Positions 9,191 through 16,989 of a stretch of 64,000 bases of DNA are shown here, one piece after another. A model generated the notes under the pieces. The model had not been told where the DNA came from. It did not search any database and saw nothing but the letters and a program-made list of their open reading frames with translations. This DNA is from Burkholderiaceae bacterium (lineage in GTDB: Bacteria > Pseudomonadota > Gammaproteobacteria > Burkholderiales > Burkholderiaceae_B). How positions within the stretch are numbered: position 1 is the first letter of the stretch; every line of letters starts with the position of its first letter. Location of the stretch: NCBI GenBank assembly GCA_030158305.1, contig JAOATE010000079.1:1-64000 (forward strand). The letters are read 5' to 3'. A program made the translations under genes and the position numbers.

Positions 9191-9937
9191 CTAGCGTCTC
9201 AGCACGACCTCTCTGAGCACTTGGTGTGCCCGTGCCCCGAGCTCTGCTCGGGCAGGTGCCGGCAATCCGTCCGGCACCCAGATAGGCGCTAAAAATTCCA
9301 CCTCTATACGAATACCTTTTCCGCCAAGCACTTTCCAAAGATTTTGCATCAGATTTTCATCACCGACAAAGGCAGCGAAATCACTGCGTTTGTCATGATG
9401 AAAAAATAACAGGGCAACGGGTTGTATTGGCACGTTTGCACGCCGGGCAGGCTCGAACAGGTTGGCATAAAAAGGCAACAAATCGTAACCTTGAGATGTC
9501 GTTCCCTCGGGAAATAGTCCGACCACCTGACCTAACTCAAATTTTTCCTGCATGGCACGACTGACTTGTTGCACAGCATGTCGGGAAGCGCGCTCAATAA
9601 AAATAGTATCCGCGCCGGCCACTAACCAGCCCAACAAAGGCCAGCGACGAATTTCACTCTTTGCAATAAAGACAGCAGCGCGCACCTGATTGATCGCAAA
9701 AATATCGAGCCAAGATACATGATTGACGATCCAGAGCACCGGTCCTTCACGTAATGGTGCGCCTAAGTACGACACCCGCACGCCACAGCACCTCAACAAC
9801 GCACCAGACCAAGACCGTTTGATCTCTAATCGACTTTTATGTCCAGCCAACGGAAAAATCAACACCAGGGTCGAGAGTCCAACCAAGACCCATAACAATG
9901 CAAGGGTGGCTCTAAAGGCGAAGCGAAAAAAGTTCAT
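9191..9937 (-). CDS. plsC: 1-acyl-sn-glycerol-3-phosphate acyltransferase (PlsC family)
   Basis: Transfers an acyl chain to lysophosphatidic acid at the cytoplasmic membrane in phospholipid synthesis. The catalytic H(X)4D motif is NHVSWLD (His73, Asp78) and the acceptor motif FPEGT is at residues 142-146. One hydrophobic segment spans about residues 8-30. Length is 248 residues. I chose the ATG at 9937, which overlaps the stop of the preceding pyrC-like gene (ATGA), over an upstream start at 9952. It is the last gene of the rubredoxin-to-plsC operon. It could also prefer other lysophospholipids, as PlsC paralogues do. Confidence 0.9.
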   Translation of the reverse strand: MNFFRFAFRATLALLWVLVGLSTLVLIFPLAGHKSRLEIKRSWSGALLRCCGVRVSYLGAPLREGPVLWIVNHVSWLDIFAINQVRAAVFIAKSEIRRWPLLGWLVAGADTIFIERASRHAVQQVSRAMQEKFELGQVVGLFPEGTTSQGYDLLPFYANLFEPARRANVPIQPVALLFFHHDKRSDFAAFVGDENLMQNLWKVLGGKGIRIEVEFLAPIWVPDGLPAPARAELGARAHQVLREVVLRR

Positions 9938-11172
9938 CGAGAGCGATTCCAAACAAGCTCACCGCCCAACACAGTTGCTTGCACGCGACCCGGCAACTCT
10001 CTGCCTAAAAAGGGCGTGCCTCGACTTTGGCTGATGAGGTTTTCGCGAGTCACCAACCAATACTCTTCAGGATCTACGATGCACAGATCCGCAACAGCAC
10101 CCAAAGAGAGAGAGCCTGGTTGGGGGATAGACCCACTGTCAGCCAGCACTCGACCCGGACCACAAGTGACCAGTTTGAAAGCCTCACTCAAAGGCACCCG
10201 CGCATCTTGCGACCACTTGAGCATCAGTGAGAGCAACAACTCCAAGCCCATCGATCCCGGTACAGCACTGGCAAACGGTTGTTGTTTATCCTCATCCGTC
10301 AGTGAGGTGTGATCCGAACATACTGCATCAATCGTGCCATCCAATAATCCGAGTCGAATCGCATCGCGATCACGCTGACCACGCAAGGGCGGCTCGAGCC
10401 GGAAATGGCTGTCATAAAAGCCAATATCGATATCAGTGAGGTGCAAATGGTTTGCGCTCACGTCACAGGTGATCGGTCGCCCTTGTTTTTTAGCGGTGCG
10501 CACCATGTCAACGGCCTCGGCACTCGACAAGCGACAAAGATGCAGGCGCACACCAGTCGCGCGCTGTAACGAAAGCAACGTTTGACACGCAATCGTCTCA
10601 GCTTCTACCGGAATCCCCGCCAAACCTAGACGCGACGTATAGGCACCGCTCGCGGCCACCCCATCGCGCGCGAGCCATGGATCTTGCGGTCGACACCACA
10701 CGCCGTACTCAAATGTTTTGGCATATTGCATCGCGCGCAACAGGACTGCGGTATCTTGCACAGGCGTATCGCCTTGTGAAAATCCCACACAACCTGCTGC
10801 GGTCAGTCTTATCATTTCAGACAAAGCTTGCCCCTGCAAACCCTCCGTCAACGCACCCAAATGATAAACATTGACCTGAGGGCTGAGTAACGGCGCAGAG
10901 ACAGTCGTCACCTCTGGTGGCTGCACCACGCTTGTGACACCGCCGGCCAAAGCCGCATCCAAGGCATCGCCAGACGCACCCACGCGAGCGGACAAATCGA
11001 CCAAGCCGGGCAATACGATCATGCCAGAGGCATCAAACACTTTATCCGCGACAAAACCCTCTGGAGCCGTCCCCACAGCAACAATCCTGCCCTGCGCAAC
11101 ATAGACATCCGCCAGCGCATCGAGATGATTCGCAGGGTCGATCACACGCCCCTGTTGAATATGCAGTTTCAT
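9934..11172 (-). CDS. dihydroorotase-like protein lacking zinc ligands (PyrC'/PyrX type)
   Basis: Amidohydrolase-fold homologue of class I dihydroorotase, 412 residues. In active enzymes PGLVDxHxH binds zinc. Here residues 55-63 read PGLVDLSAR, so both histidines are missing. The following REPG block is reduced to GASG, and roughly a dozen residues normally present before the next helix are absent. CDVSANHLHL (236-245) and SDHTS (286-290) remain. Proteobacterial PyrC' proteins of this kind are non-catalytic partners of aspartate carbamoyltransferase. It overlaps the pyrB-like gene upstream and plsC downstream by four bases each. The unusual feature is that the PyrB partner here is also degenerate. 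Catalytic activity is unlikely. Confidence 0.85.
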   Translation of the reverse strand: MKLHIQQGRVIDPANHLDALADVYVAQGRIVAVGTAPEGFVADKVFDASGMIVLPGLVDLSARVGASGDALDAALAGGVTSVVQPPEVTTVSAPLLSPQVNVYHLGALTEGLQGQALSEMIRLTAAGCVGFSQGDTPVQDTAVLLRAMQYAKTFEYGVWCRPQDPWLARDGVAASGAYTSRLGLAGIPVEAETIACQTLLSLQRATGVRLHLCRLSSAEAVDMVRTAKKQGRPITCDVSANHLHLTDIDIGFYDSHFRLEPPLRGQRDRDAIRLGLLDGTIDAVCSDHTSLTDEDKQQPFASAVPGSMGLELLLSLMLKWSQDARVPLSEAFKLVTCGPGRVLADSGSIPQPGSLSLGAVADLCIVDPEEYWLVTRENLISQSRGTPFLGRELPGRVQATVLGGELVWNRSR

Positions 11173-12056
11173 ACCAACGCACCCGCAACAAGACTCAGCG
11201 CCGCCATGCGCACTGCGATACTCGCAACTCCGCTCGCCTTCCTTGAACCCTCAGTTCCGAGCACTAAGCAATCAGGTTTCGCGCATGCCAGTTTTTCTTC
11301 TGTGAGGCCATAACATTCAACATATTCGCGCGCCGAAGGTATATAGGTTGAATCTATTCCAGTCCGCTCTTGATCCAGCATGATGACGACGTCAGCGTCT
11401 CGCAAGCCGTCGGCCAGATGCGTGTAAGCGCGCACACCGAATTGCGCAAGACCCTCAGGCAATAAAGTCAAAGGCGCGACGACACGCACTTCGGCGACAC
11501 ACAGCGTGGTGAGTGCATGAATACAGGAGCGCGCATGACGCGAGTGCAACACATCGCCCACCAACACGACAGTGAGATTGGAAAAATCATTTTTTGCGCA
11601 ACGAATGGTGTACATATCCAGTAAGGCAGACGTTGGATCTGCATGACAGCCATCCCCCGCATTCACAACATGCGTGTGAGCACCGATCTGCTGTACGATA
11701 AAAAATGGCACACCGCTCGCCTCGGTCCGTAATAGGACGATATCGATATGACGCTCACTGAACGAAGAGATTGTGGAGAGATCCAACTTTTGGATTCCCA
11801 ACCATTCAGCGGACAAACTCTGAGCCGCGGATTCAAATACCCCAACATCGGTTGACGCCTTATCAACAAAGATGTCGTCAATAAGGCTCAGTATCTTTTT
11901 GTCTTGCAGAAGCGGTGTTTTTTTGAGTACACCCTCTGCCGGCGCAAGAAACAATGCAGTCGTGTCGAGGATGCGCGTCAAAATCGCGCGCGACAGTCCT
12001 TCGGTCGTGAGCAGATGTGTCAGCTCGCCGCGTTGGTTTAGTTGAGGATTGCGCAT
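11169..12056 (-). CDS. degenerate aspartate carbamoyltransferase homologue (probable pseudoenzyme)
   Basis: The chain is clearly PyrB-like: MRNPQLNQRGELTHLL at the start, VVNAGDG, FSNLTVVLVGD, HSRHARS (171-177) and IAVRMAAL at the end. The catalytic motifs are lost. The carbamoyl-phosphate loop FENSTRTR is replaced by IDDIFVDKA (59-67). The mobile KGES loop is deleted near 95-100. HPTQ has become DPTS (140-143). The RLQxER segment is cut to DQER, and HPGPxNRG is replaced by GTEGSRK. The length of 295 is about 25 short. The frame is open throughout, and no other frame restores the lost loop. It sits in the normal pyrB position, but with only 22 bases to ruvX, so no pyrR lies between them. It is either a scaffold or a remnant. 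Confidence 0.85.
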   Translation of the reverse strand: MRNPQLNQRGELTHLLTTEGLSRAILTRILDTTALFLAPAEGVLKKTPLLQDKKILSLIDDIFVDKASTDVGVFESAAQSLSAEWLGIQKLDLSTISSFSERHIDIVLLRTEASGVPFFIVQQIGAHTHVVNAGDGCHADPTSALLDMYTIRCAKNDFSNLTVVLVGDVLHSRHARSCIHALTTLCVAEVRVVAPLTLLPEGLAQFGVRAYTHLADGLRDADVVIMLDQERTGIDSTYIPSAREYVECYGLTEEKLACAKPDCLVLGTEGSRKASGVASIAVRMAALSLVAGALV

Positions 12057-12078
12057 GCGTTCATATGCCCGGATTCAT

Positions 12079-12471
12079 TTAAGTCAGCGCATCAAAATAG
12101 CGCTGCAAAATGATAGCCGCAGCCACCGCATCATCGGGCTCATTTCCCGTGATTTTTTGGGCCTGGACGCTCGACCCCCGCTCATCGACCAACACGACGG
12201 GTAAACCAAACCTCCCCTCGAGCTGACGTGCAAAACGTCGGCAGTGCTGACTCGCGTATTGTTCGCTGCCATCCGTCGCGAGCGCCAACCCGACCACGAG
12301 TCTTTCAGGCTGCCAACGTTTGAGCAGGGCCTCGACTCGCGCAAAACGACCGTCGCGAGTAGGCTCCAAAATAATGTCCAGCGGTTGCGCCTGTTTGAGC
12401 AAGGTATTGCCTAAGGCAACACCGAGCTTTTTAGCACCGTAATCAAATGCCAGAAGCGTTTCTTCAGGCAT
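12079..12471 (-). CDS. ruvX: putative pre-16S rRNA nuclease / Holliday junction resolvase-like YqgF
   Basis: RNase H-fold protein of the YqgF/RuvX family, implicated in 5' maturation of 16S rRNA. The first acidic motif LLAFDYGAKKLGVALGN is at residues 5-21, with RLVVGLALATDG and LVDERGSSVQA further on, and the C-terminal DDAVAAAIILQRYF supplies the last acidic residues. It is 130 residues, typical of the family. I chose the ATG at 12471; an in-frame GTG at 12483 is possible. It overlaps the end of yqgE by 8 bases and is cotranscribed with it. Confidence 0.92.
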   Translation of the reverse strand: MPEETLLAFDYGAKKLGVALGNTLLKQAQPLDIILEPTRDGRFARVEALLKRWQPERLVVGLALATDGSEQYASQHCRRFARQLEGRFGLPVVLVDERGSSVQAQKITGNEPDDAVAAAIILQRYFDALT

Positions 12472-13069
12472 GGCCCGCCACACCGGTCAGCATCACTGGG
12501 TCGATTCCCAACAGTTTGAGCGCGGCGGGATAACGATCTTGTGGCGGCGTATCAAAAATAATATTTTCTTGCGCTGCGACGGTTAGCCAAGCATTTTGCG
12601 CGAGCTCATTTTCGAGTTGGCCTGCTCCCCAACCCGCATAACCCAGCGTCACAAACAACTGCTCGGGACCGTTTCCGTGGGCTACGGCCTCCAATACGTC
12701 TCGAGAGGTGGTCAACGCTAAGCGCCCCAGCTTGATACTTGAGCTGTAATCACCCGCGGGAAAATGCAAGACAAACCCACGATCAGTCTGGACTGGGCCG
12801 CCAAAAAAGACTGCAGGGCTGTGCGCGACTGGTTGCTCCGCACTCTGCCCGGGCGCAATCTCAAGCTTAAGGTCGATTTTTTCAAGCAAACCGGCCACAC
12901 TGAGGTCCGTCGGCCGGTTAATCACCAAACCTAACGCGCCTTTTGAGCTGTGCTCGCACAAGTAAATGACGGTTCCAGCGAGATCCCCAGACACCATACC
13001 CGGCATGGCCATCAGAAACTGATTGGACAGGTCGGTCACGGTCTCGGGTGTGCGTTGGGATTGCTCCAT
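12464..13069 (-). CDS. YqgE/AlgH family protein (DUF179)
   Basis: Conserved cytoplasmic protein of the UPF0301 family, 201 residues. The family start LSNQFLMAMPGMVSGDLAGTV is near residue 15, with GALGLVINRP and FFGGPVQTDRGFVLH following. The biochemical role is not established; AlgH was linked genetically to alginate expression in Pseudomonas. The gene lies 9 bases after the rubredoxin gene and overlaps ruvX, and the yqgE-yqgF pairing is common in proteobacteria. Confidence 0.93.
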   Translation of the reverse strand: MEQSQRTPETVTDLSNQFLMAMPGMVSGDLAGTVIYLCEHSSKGALGLVINRPTDLSVAGLLEKIDLKLEIAPGQSAEQPVAHSPAVFFGGPVQTDRGFVLHFPAGDYSSSIKLGRLALTTSRDVLEAVAHGNGPEQLFVTLGYAGWGAGQLENELAQNAWLTVAAQENIIFDTPPQDRYPAALKLLGIDPVMLTGVAGHA

Positions 13070-13078
13070 ACGAGGACT

Positions 13079-13243
13079 TTAGATCTCCATCAACTCAAAA
13101 TCTTCTTTACGTGCGCCGCACTCTGGGCAAACCCAGTTTGGAGGCACATCTTCCCAGCGCGTACCGGCAGGAATTCCTTCTTCGGGCACGCCAGTCTCTT
13201 CGTCGTAAATCCAACCACAAATCAAACACATCCAAGTACGCAT
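13079..13243 (-). CDS. rubredoxin
   Basis: Small iron protein of 54 residues (55 if the ATG at 13246 is used). Two C-x2-C pairs bind a single iron: CLIC at residues 6-9 and CPEC at 39-42, with the family residues GWIYDEETG and WEDVPPNWVCP between and around them. It carries electrons in the cytoplasm; the partner is unknown. It is the first gene of the minus-strand operon with yqgE, ruvX, pyrB-like, pyrC-like and plsC. An AGAGAGA stretch precedes the two tandem ATG codons. Confidence 0.93.
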   Translation of the reverse strand: MRTWMCLICGWIYDEETGVPEEGIPAGTRWEDVPPNWVCPECGARKEDFELMEI

Positions 13244-13262
13244 CATTCTCTCTTTTGGTGGA

Positions 13263-13301
13263 ACCCGTCTGTCCTCAAGGAAAAGGACAAGTAAAACGGG
13301 T
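13263..13301. promoter_or_regulatory. two-step inverted repeat between rubredoxin and thiD-like genes
   Basis: Nested arms are visible: ACCCGT (13263-13268) pairs with ACGGGT (13296-13301), and TGTCCT (13270-13275) pairs with AGGACA (13284-13289). It lies about 17 bases before the rubredoxin start, in the divergent 126-base spacer, so it could be a leader hairpin of the rubredoxin operon or an operator. No TPP-riboswitch consensus is seen in this spacer. Confidence 0.35.
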
Positions 13302-13372
13302 CATCTCTTACAATGGGGTCAATCTTACCGAAACCAACACATACGTGCCTACACATCGCTTGTCGTTTTGAC

Positions 13373-14191
13373 ATGAATCAAACTATTTCAACACCTGTCA
13401 CTCTCATTTTTGGCCCTTTTGACCCGACAGGATCAGACGGGTTGCCTGCGGACGCGATTACCTGCGCGGCCTTGGGAGGACATGCGATCTCTTCGTTGAC
13501 CGCTGTCACCATTCAGGACAGCGCAAAAAGCGAGTCTGTACTGCCTTGCTCGGCCGAGCAAATTGATGACCAGGCCCGCTGCCTGCTAGAGGATATTCCC
13601 GTCCAGGCCATCAAAGTCGGCGCGCTCTCTTCGGTTGCAGCGGTGAGCGCCGTCGCCCAGATCGCAGCGGATTACAGTCAAATCCCGCTTGTTTTACATC
13701 TCGGCGCCCAAGAAATCGATACTGAAACGCCAACCGAAGAAGAGGACGAGGTCGACGACTTGATTGGGGCCGTGATCGAACTGCTCGTTCCCCAAGCTCA
13801 CATTGTGGTGATTGAGGCCCGACGACTCAACCAATGGATCACTGAAGAGGTCATGGAAGCCTCTGGCCATGCAGGCGGCGCTCAAGCCCTGCAAGCGATC
13901 GGTGCCCAATGGGTGCTCATCACCGGCGTTAAACAACGTCCGGGACTCAATGCGAATGTCTTAACGGGTCCCGAGAGCGAGACCATCGCTTGGCCGTGCG
14001 CCAATGCCCCCGAACGTACGCGAGACTCAGGTGGCTTGATCGCGACCGCTCTGGCTTGCCTGCTGGCCCGCGGACTCAGCGTACCCAAAGCCGCCGAACA
14101 AGCCTGTGCACACGGCAGCCAAGCCCTGCTACAGTCCTTCCAGCCTGGTATGGGGAACATGATCGCCCGTCGCATTCCAATTGCACCTTAA
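13373..14191 (+). CDS. ThiD-like hydroxymethylpyrimidine (phosphate) kinase family protein
   Basis: A ribokinase-fold protein of 272 residues resembling ThiD, which phosphorylates HMP-P for thiamine synthesis. The N-terminal region (LIFGPFDPTGSDGLPADAIT, then LTAVTIQDS) and the middle IKVGAL align with ThiD. The C-terminal anion-hole motif, normally GTGC or GAGD followed by TLSAA, reads RDSGGLIATAL (217-227), so the expected catalytic residue is missing. An acidic insertion TPTEEEDEVDD lies at 119-129. The ATG at 13373 is preferred over an in-frame upstream start at 13313. Position before thiE supports a thiamine role, but the catalytic state is uncertain. Confidence 0.78.
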   Translation: MNQTISTPVTLIFGPFDPTGSDGLPADAITCAALGGHAISSLTAVTIQDSAKSESVLPCSAEQIDDQARCLLEDIPVQAIKVGALSSVAAVSAVAQIAADYSQIPLVLHLGAQEIDTETPTEEEDEVDDLIGAVIELLVPQAHIVVIEARRLNQWITEEVMEASGHAGGAQALQAIGAQWVLITGVKQRPGLNANVLTGPESETIAWPCANAPERTRDSGGLIATALACLLARGLSVPKAAEQACAHGSQALLQSFQPGMGNMIARRIPIAP

Positions 14192-14206
14192 CGACCCAAT
14201 TTGCTG

Positions 14207-14899
14207 ATGCCCTCTACACTTAAGTTTCCTAAAGGTTTATATGGCGTGACCCCTGACTGGGATGATGCCAAACGCCTCGAGCAAGCGGTTCGTGACGCGG
14301 CCCGTGGCGGCATGAAGGCCTTGCAACTGCGCCACAAAACGGCTACGCCTGAACTGCGTCGCCATTTAGCCCAAACACTGCTACCCGTCTGCCAAGAGCT
14401 CGACATCATTTTTTTAATCAACGATGACTGGCGACTCGCCCTCGAACTAGGCGCACACGGTGTGCACGTCGGTCAGCACGATGAGGATCCGGCCCGAGTC
14501 CGCCAGGAAATCGGACCTGACATGCTGCTTGGGGTGTCTTGCTATGCCGACCCCCATCGTGCGCAAAGCATGCTCAAACATCAAGTGGCCTATATTGCCT
14601 TTGGTGCCATGTATGCATCCTCAACCAAGCCGCTCGCCCCCACTGCGCCACTTGAAGTGCTTGGCGCAGGGCAGACGCTCACTCAGGCGTTTGAGGCACC
14701 TCGGCCGGCGGTGGTGGCCATCGGCGGCATCGGCATCTCCCAGGCACCGGTCTTGGCGGCTGCAGGTGCGGACAGCATCGCAGTCGTCGGCAGCCTATTT
14801 TTAGCTCAAAATATCGAAGCTGCGGCACGCGCGCTTTCTGCACCTTTTGCCCAAGCGCTGCTTACCCCCCCTATTTCCACATCCACTTCTCCCGTCTAA
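14207..14899 (+). CDS. thiE: thiamine phosphate synthase
   Basis: Joins HMP-PP and thiazole phosphate into thiamine phosphate. The TIM-barrel motifs are present: ALQLRHKT near residue 40, [20 protein letters not shown] with the DxxxA and GxHxGQ elements, GVSCYAD near 105, the [10 protein letters not shown] loop and AIGGIG with a final [11 protein letters not shown]. Length is 230 residues. The ATG at 14207 is preferred to a TTG two codons earlier. It lies 15 bases after the thiD-like gene and 14 before hemL. A second ThiE-like domain is fused to a Nudix domain near 23 kb. Confidence 0.92.
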   Translation: MPSTLKFPKGLYGVTPDWDDAKRLEQAVRDAARGGMKALQLRHKTATPELRRHLAQTLLPVCQELDIIFLINDDWRLALELGAHGVHVGQHDEDPARVRQEIGPDMLLGVSCYADPHRAQSMLKHQVAYIAFGAMYASSTKPLAPTAPLEVLGAGQTLTQAFEAPRPAVVAIGGIGISQAPVLAAAGADSIAVVGSLFLAQNIEAAARALSAPFAQALLTPPISTSTSPV

Positions 14900-14913
14900 A
14901 CGGAGTATTTTTT

Positions 14914-16200
14914 ATGTCACGCAACGTAGAACTTTTCGATCGCGCCTGTATCAGCATTCCTGGTGGCGTGAACTCACCCGTTCGGGCCTTCCGCTCCGTG
15001 GGTGGCACACCACGCTTCGTCGCACGCGCTCAAGGCCCCTACTTTTGGGATGCCGATGGAAAACGCTACATCGACTATATCGGCTCCTGGGGCCCTGCTA
15101 TTTTGGGTCACGCGCATCCCGAGGTCGTCAAGGCCGTCCAAGACGCAGCAGTCCATGGCTTGTCCTATGGCGCGCCCACAGAGACTGAAATCGTCATCGC
15201 AGAAATGCTGATTGAACGCATGCCGTCTATCGAACAGGTCCGCTTAGTAAGCTCAGGCACCGAAGCCACCATGACCGCCATCAGACTGGCTCGCGGCGCA
15301 ACCGGTCGCAACAAAATCATCAAATTCGAAGGCTGTTATCACGGTCATGCAGACAGCTTGCTGGTCAAAGCGGGTTCAGGACTCTTAACGTTTGGCAACC
15401 CAACCTCAGCTGGCGTACCGCCTGAGTTTGTCGCCCACACCATCGTGCTCGACTACAACGACATTGAGGGCGTCAAGGCAGCGTTCGCTCAACACGGCAA
15501 AGAAATCGCCTGTGTCATCGTCGAGCCCATTGCAGGCAACATGAATATGATTAAGCCGATCGCGGGCTTTCTCGAAGCACTGCGCAGCGAATGTACTGCG
15601 CATGGCGCATTGCTGATTTTTGATGAAGTCATGACAGGTTTCCGTGTCGGTCCTCAAGGCGTTCAAGGTCTGACCGGCATCAAGCCTGACATCACGACTC
15701 TGGCTAAAGTCATCGGCGGTGGGATGCCGATCGGTGCCTTTGGTGGCAGCGCCGAGGTCATGAAAAATATCGCACCTTTAGGTGGCGTTTATCAGGCCGG
15801 CACACTGTCAGGCAATCCCGTCGCGGTCGCAGCGGGTATCACCACGCTTAAATTATTGTCCAAGCCAGGCTTTTATGAAGCGCTGGACAAGCAGACACGC
15901 GCACTCACCAAGGGGTTAACCGAACGCGCGCACGCGCATGGCATCCCTTTTAGCGCAGATAGCGAAGGCGGTATGTTTGGCCTGTACTTCTCCAACGACA
16001 TCCCCACCTCTCTCGCTGCAGTGTCGGCCAGCAACATTGAGATGTTCAAGGTATTTTTCCATGCCATGCTGGATGAAGGTGTCTATTTTGCACCCTCAGC
16101 CTACGAGGCGGGCTTTGTCTCCGCCACGCATGATGACAGCGTGATTGCCGCAACAGTCGCCGCAGCAGACAAGGTGTTTGCCAAGCTCGCCAAGGGCTAA
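14914..16200 (+). CDS. hemL: glutamate-1-semialdehyde 2,1-aminomutase
   Basis: PLP enzyme making 5-aminolevulinate in the C5 tetrapyrrole pathway. The class III aminotransferase features are clear: [16 protein letters not shown] around residues 112-127, [10 protein letters not shown] around 235-244, and the Schiff-base lysine Lys265 in TLAKVIGGG. The 428-residue length is normal. The ATG at 14914 follows ACGGAGTATTTTTT, which contains a ribosome binding site. It is followed by a strong inverted repeat and the convergent livF gene. Confidence 0.97.
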   Translation: MSRNVELFDRACISIPGGVNSPVRAFRSVGGTPRFVARAQGPYFWDADGKRYIDYIGSWGPAILGHAHPEVVKAVQDAAVHGLSYGAPTETEIVIAEMLIERMPSIEQVRLVSSGTEATMTAIRLARGATGRNKIIKFEGCYHGHADSLLVKAGSGLLTFGNPTSAGVPPEFVAHTIVLDYNDIEGVKAAFAQHGKEIACVIVEPIAGNMNMIKPIAGFLEALRSECTAHGALLIFDEVMTGFRVGPQGVQGLTGIKPDITTLAKVIGGGMPIGAFGGSAEVMKNIAPLGGVYQAGTLSGNPVAVAAGITTLKLLSKPGFYEALDKQTRALTKGLTERAHAHGIPFSADSEGGMFGLYFSNDIPTSLAAVSASNIEMFKVFFHAMLDEGVYFAPSAYEAGFVSATHDDSVIAATVAAADKVFAKLAKG

Positions 16201-16219
16201 GCCCTCTGACGTATCTTCG

Positions 16220-16258
16220 TTCAGGTGTTTAGGTGCGTACAGTGCCTGAACACCTGAA
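16220..16258. terminator. hairpin between convergent hemL and livF genes
   Basis: The arm TTCAGGTGTTTAGG (16220-16233) pairs with CCTGAACACCTGAA (16245-16258), 13 Watson-Crick pairs and one G-T wobble, with an 11-base loop. No T-run follows on either strand, so it may be a bidirectional stop that needs Rho or simply a 3'-end stabiliser. Confidence 0.5.
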
Positions 16259-16282
16259 TGAACACCTCACTGAACACCACAC
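16247..16282. repeat. three 12-base tandem repeats
   Basis: TGAACACC occurs at 16247, 16259 and 16271, each followed by four variable bases, giving an exact 12-base period. The first copy is also the right arm of the hemL/livF hairpin. The array ends at the livF stop codon. Confidence 0.6.
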
Positions 16283-16989
16283 TAAACGCCCAAATAGCGC
16301 GTCCAGAGACTGCGATCCGCATCCAGTTCAGCAGAGCTGCCCTGCCACACGACAGCGCCACGCTCCAAAATCACATGCCGGTCAGCAAGTTTTAATAGTC
16401 GCTCGACGTATTTGTCGATCACGAGAATGGTCTGCCCGCTCTCACGCAAGCGTGCGATGCACTGCCAGATTTCTTCACGCACCAGAGGGGCAAGCCCCTC
16501 AGTGGCCTCGTCCAACACGAGCAGCTTGGGATTGGTCACGAGCGCTCGCCCGATGGCCAGCATTTGCTGCTCACCGCCGGACAACTGATTACCCATATTG
16601 CGTGCTCGTTCACGCAAACGCGGAAACATTTCAAACACTTTCTCAACGTCCCAGGGCTCGCGAATCTCGGGATTGCGGTGCGCGACAAAAGCCGTCAGGT
16701 GCTCCCTCACAGTCAGATTAGGAAAGCACTGGCGGCCTTCGGGCACAATTGCCAAACCCAGCCGCGCAATACGATCAGAGGGCCAGCCCGCAATATTTTG
16801 CCCCTCAAAAGTCAGAGTGCCTGCAGACAAGGGGATTTGACCAAACAGTGTCTTGATGAGCGTACTTTTGCCCATTCCGTTACGGCCCAATAAAGCCACG
16901 ACTTCGCCACGCTGAATATCGAGCGAGACCTCAAACAGCACCTGACTCAGTCCATAACCACTCTGTAACTGATGGGCATGCAACATCAA
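16282..16989 (-). CDS. livF: branched-chain amino acid type ABC transporter ATP-binding protein (LivF)
   Basis: One of two ATPases driving a HAAT-family importer. Walker A GRNGMGKST is near residue 35, the signature LSGGEQQMLAIGRAL near 137 and Walker B LLVLDEATEGL near 155. The 235-residue length is typical of LivF. It overlaps livG by four bases and is the last gene of livK-H-M-G-F. The transported substrate is set by the binding protein and is not known; branched-chain amino acids, amides and aromatic acids are all handled by this family. Confidence 0.92.
   Translation of the reverse strand: MMLHAHQLQSGYGLSQVLFEVSLDIQRGEVVALLGRNGMGKSTLIKTLFGQIPLSAGTLTFEGQNIAGWPSDRIARLGLAIVPEGRQCFPNLTVREHLTAFVAHRNPEIREPWDVEKVFEMFPRLRERARNMGNQLSGGEQQMLAIGRALVTNPKLLVLDEATEGLAPLVREEIWQCIARLRESGQTILVIDKYVERLLKLADRHVILERGAVVWQGSSAELDADRSLWTRYLGV

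Noticed and set aside
11821-11940. Frameshift as the explanation for the missing STRTR loop in the pyrB-like gene
   Set aside because: I translated the region by eye in other frames on the minus strand and found no STRTR-like sequence; the losses also occur at several separate sites.
12057-12078. A very short pyrR remnant
   Set aside because: Only 22 bases are available between the two genes, too few to recognise anything.
13247-13372. TPP riboswitch before the thiD-like gene
   Set aside because: No CTGAGA or ACCCTTTGAACCTGAT-like core is present in the spacer.
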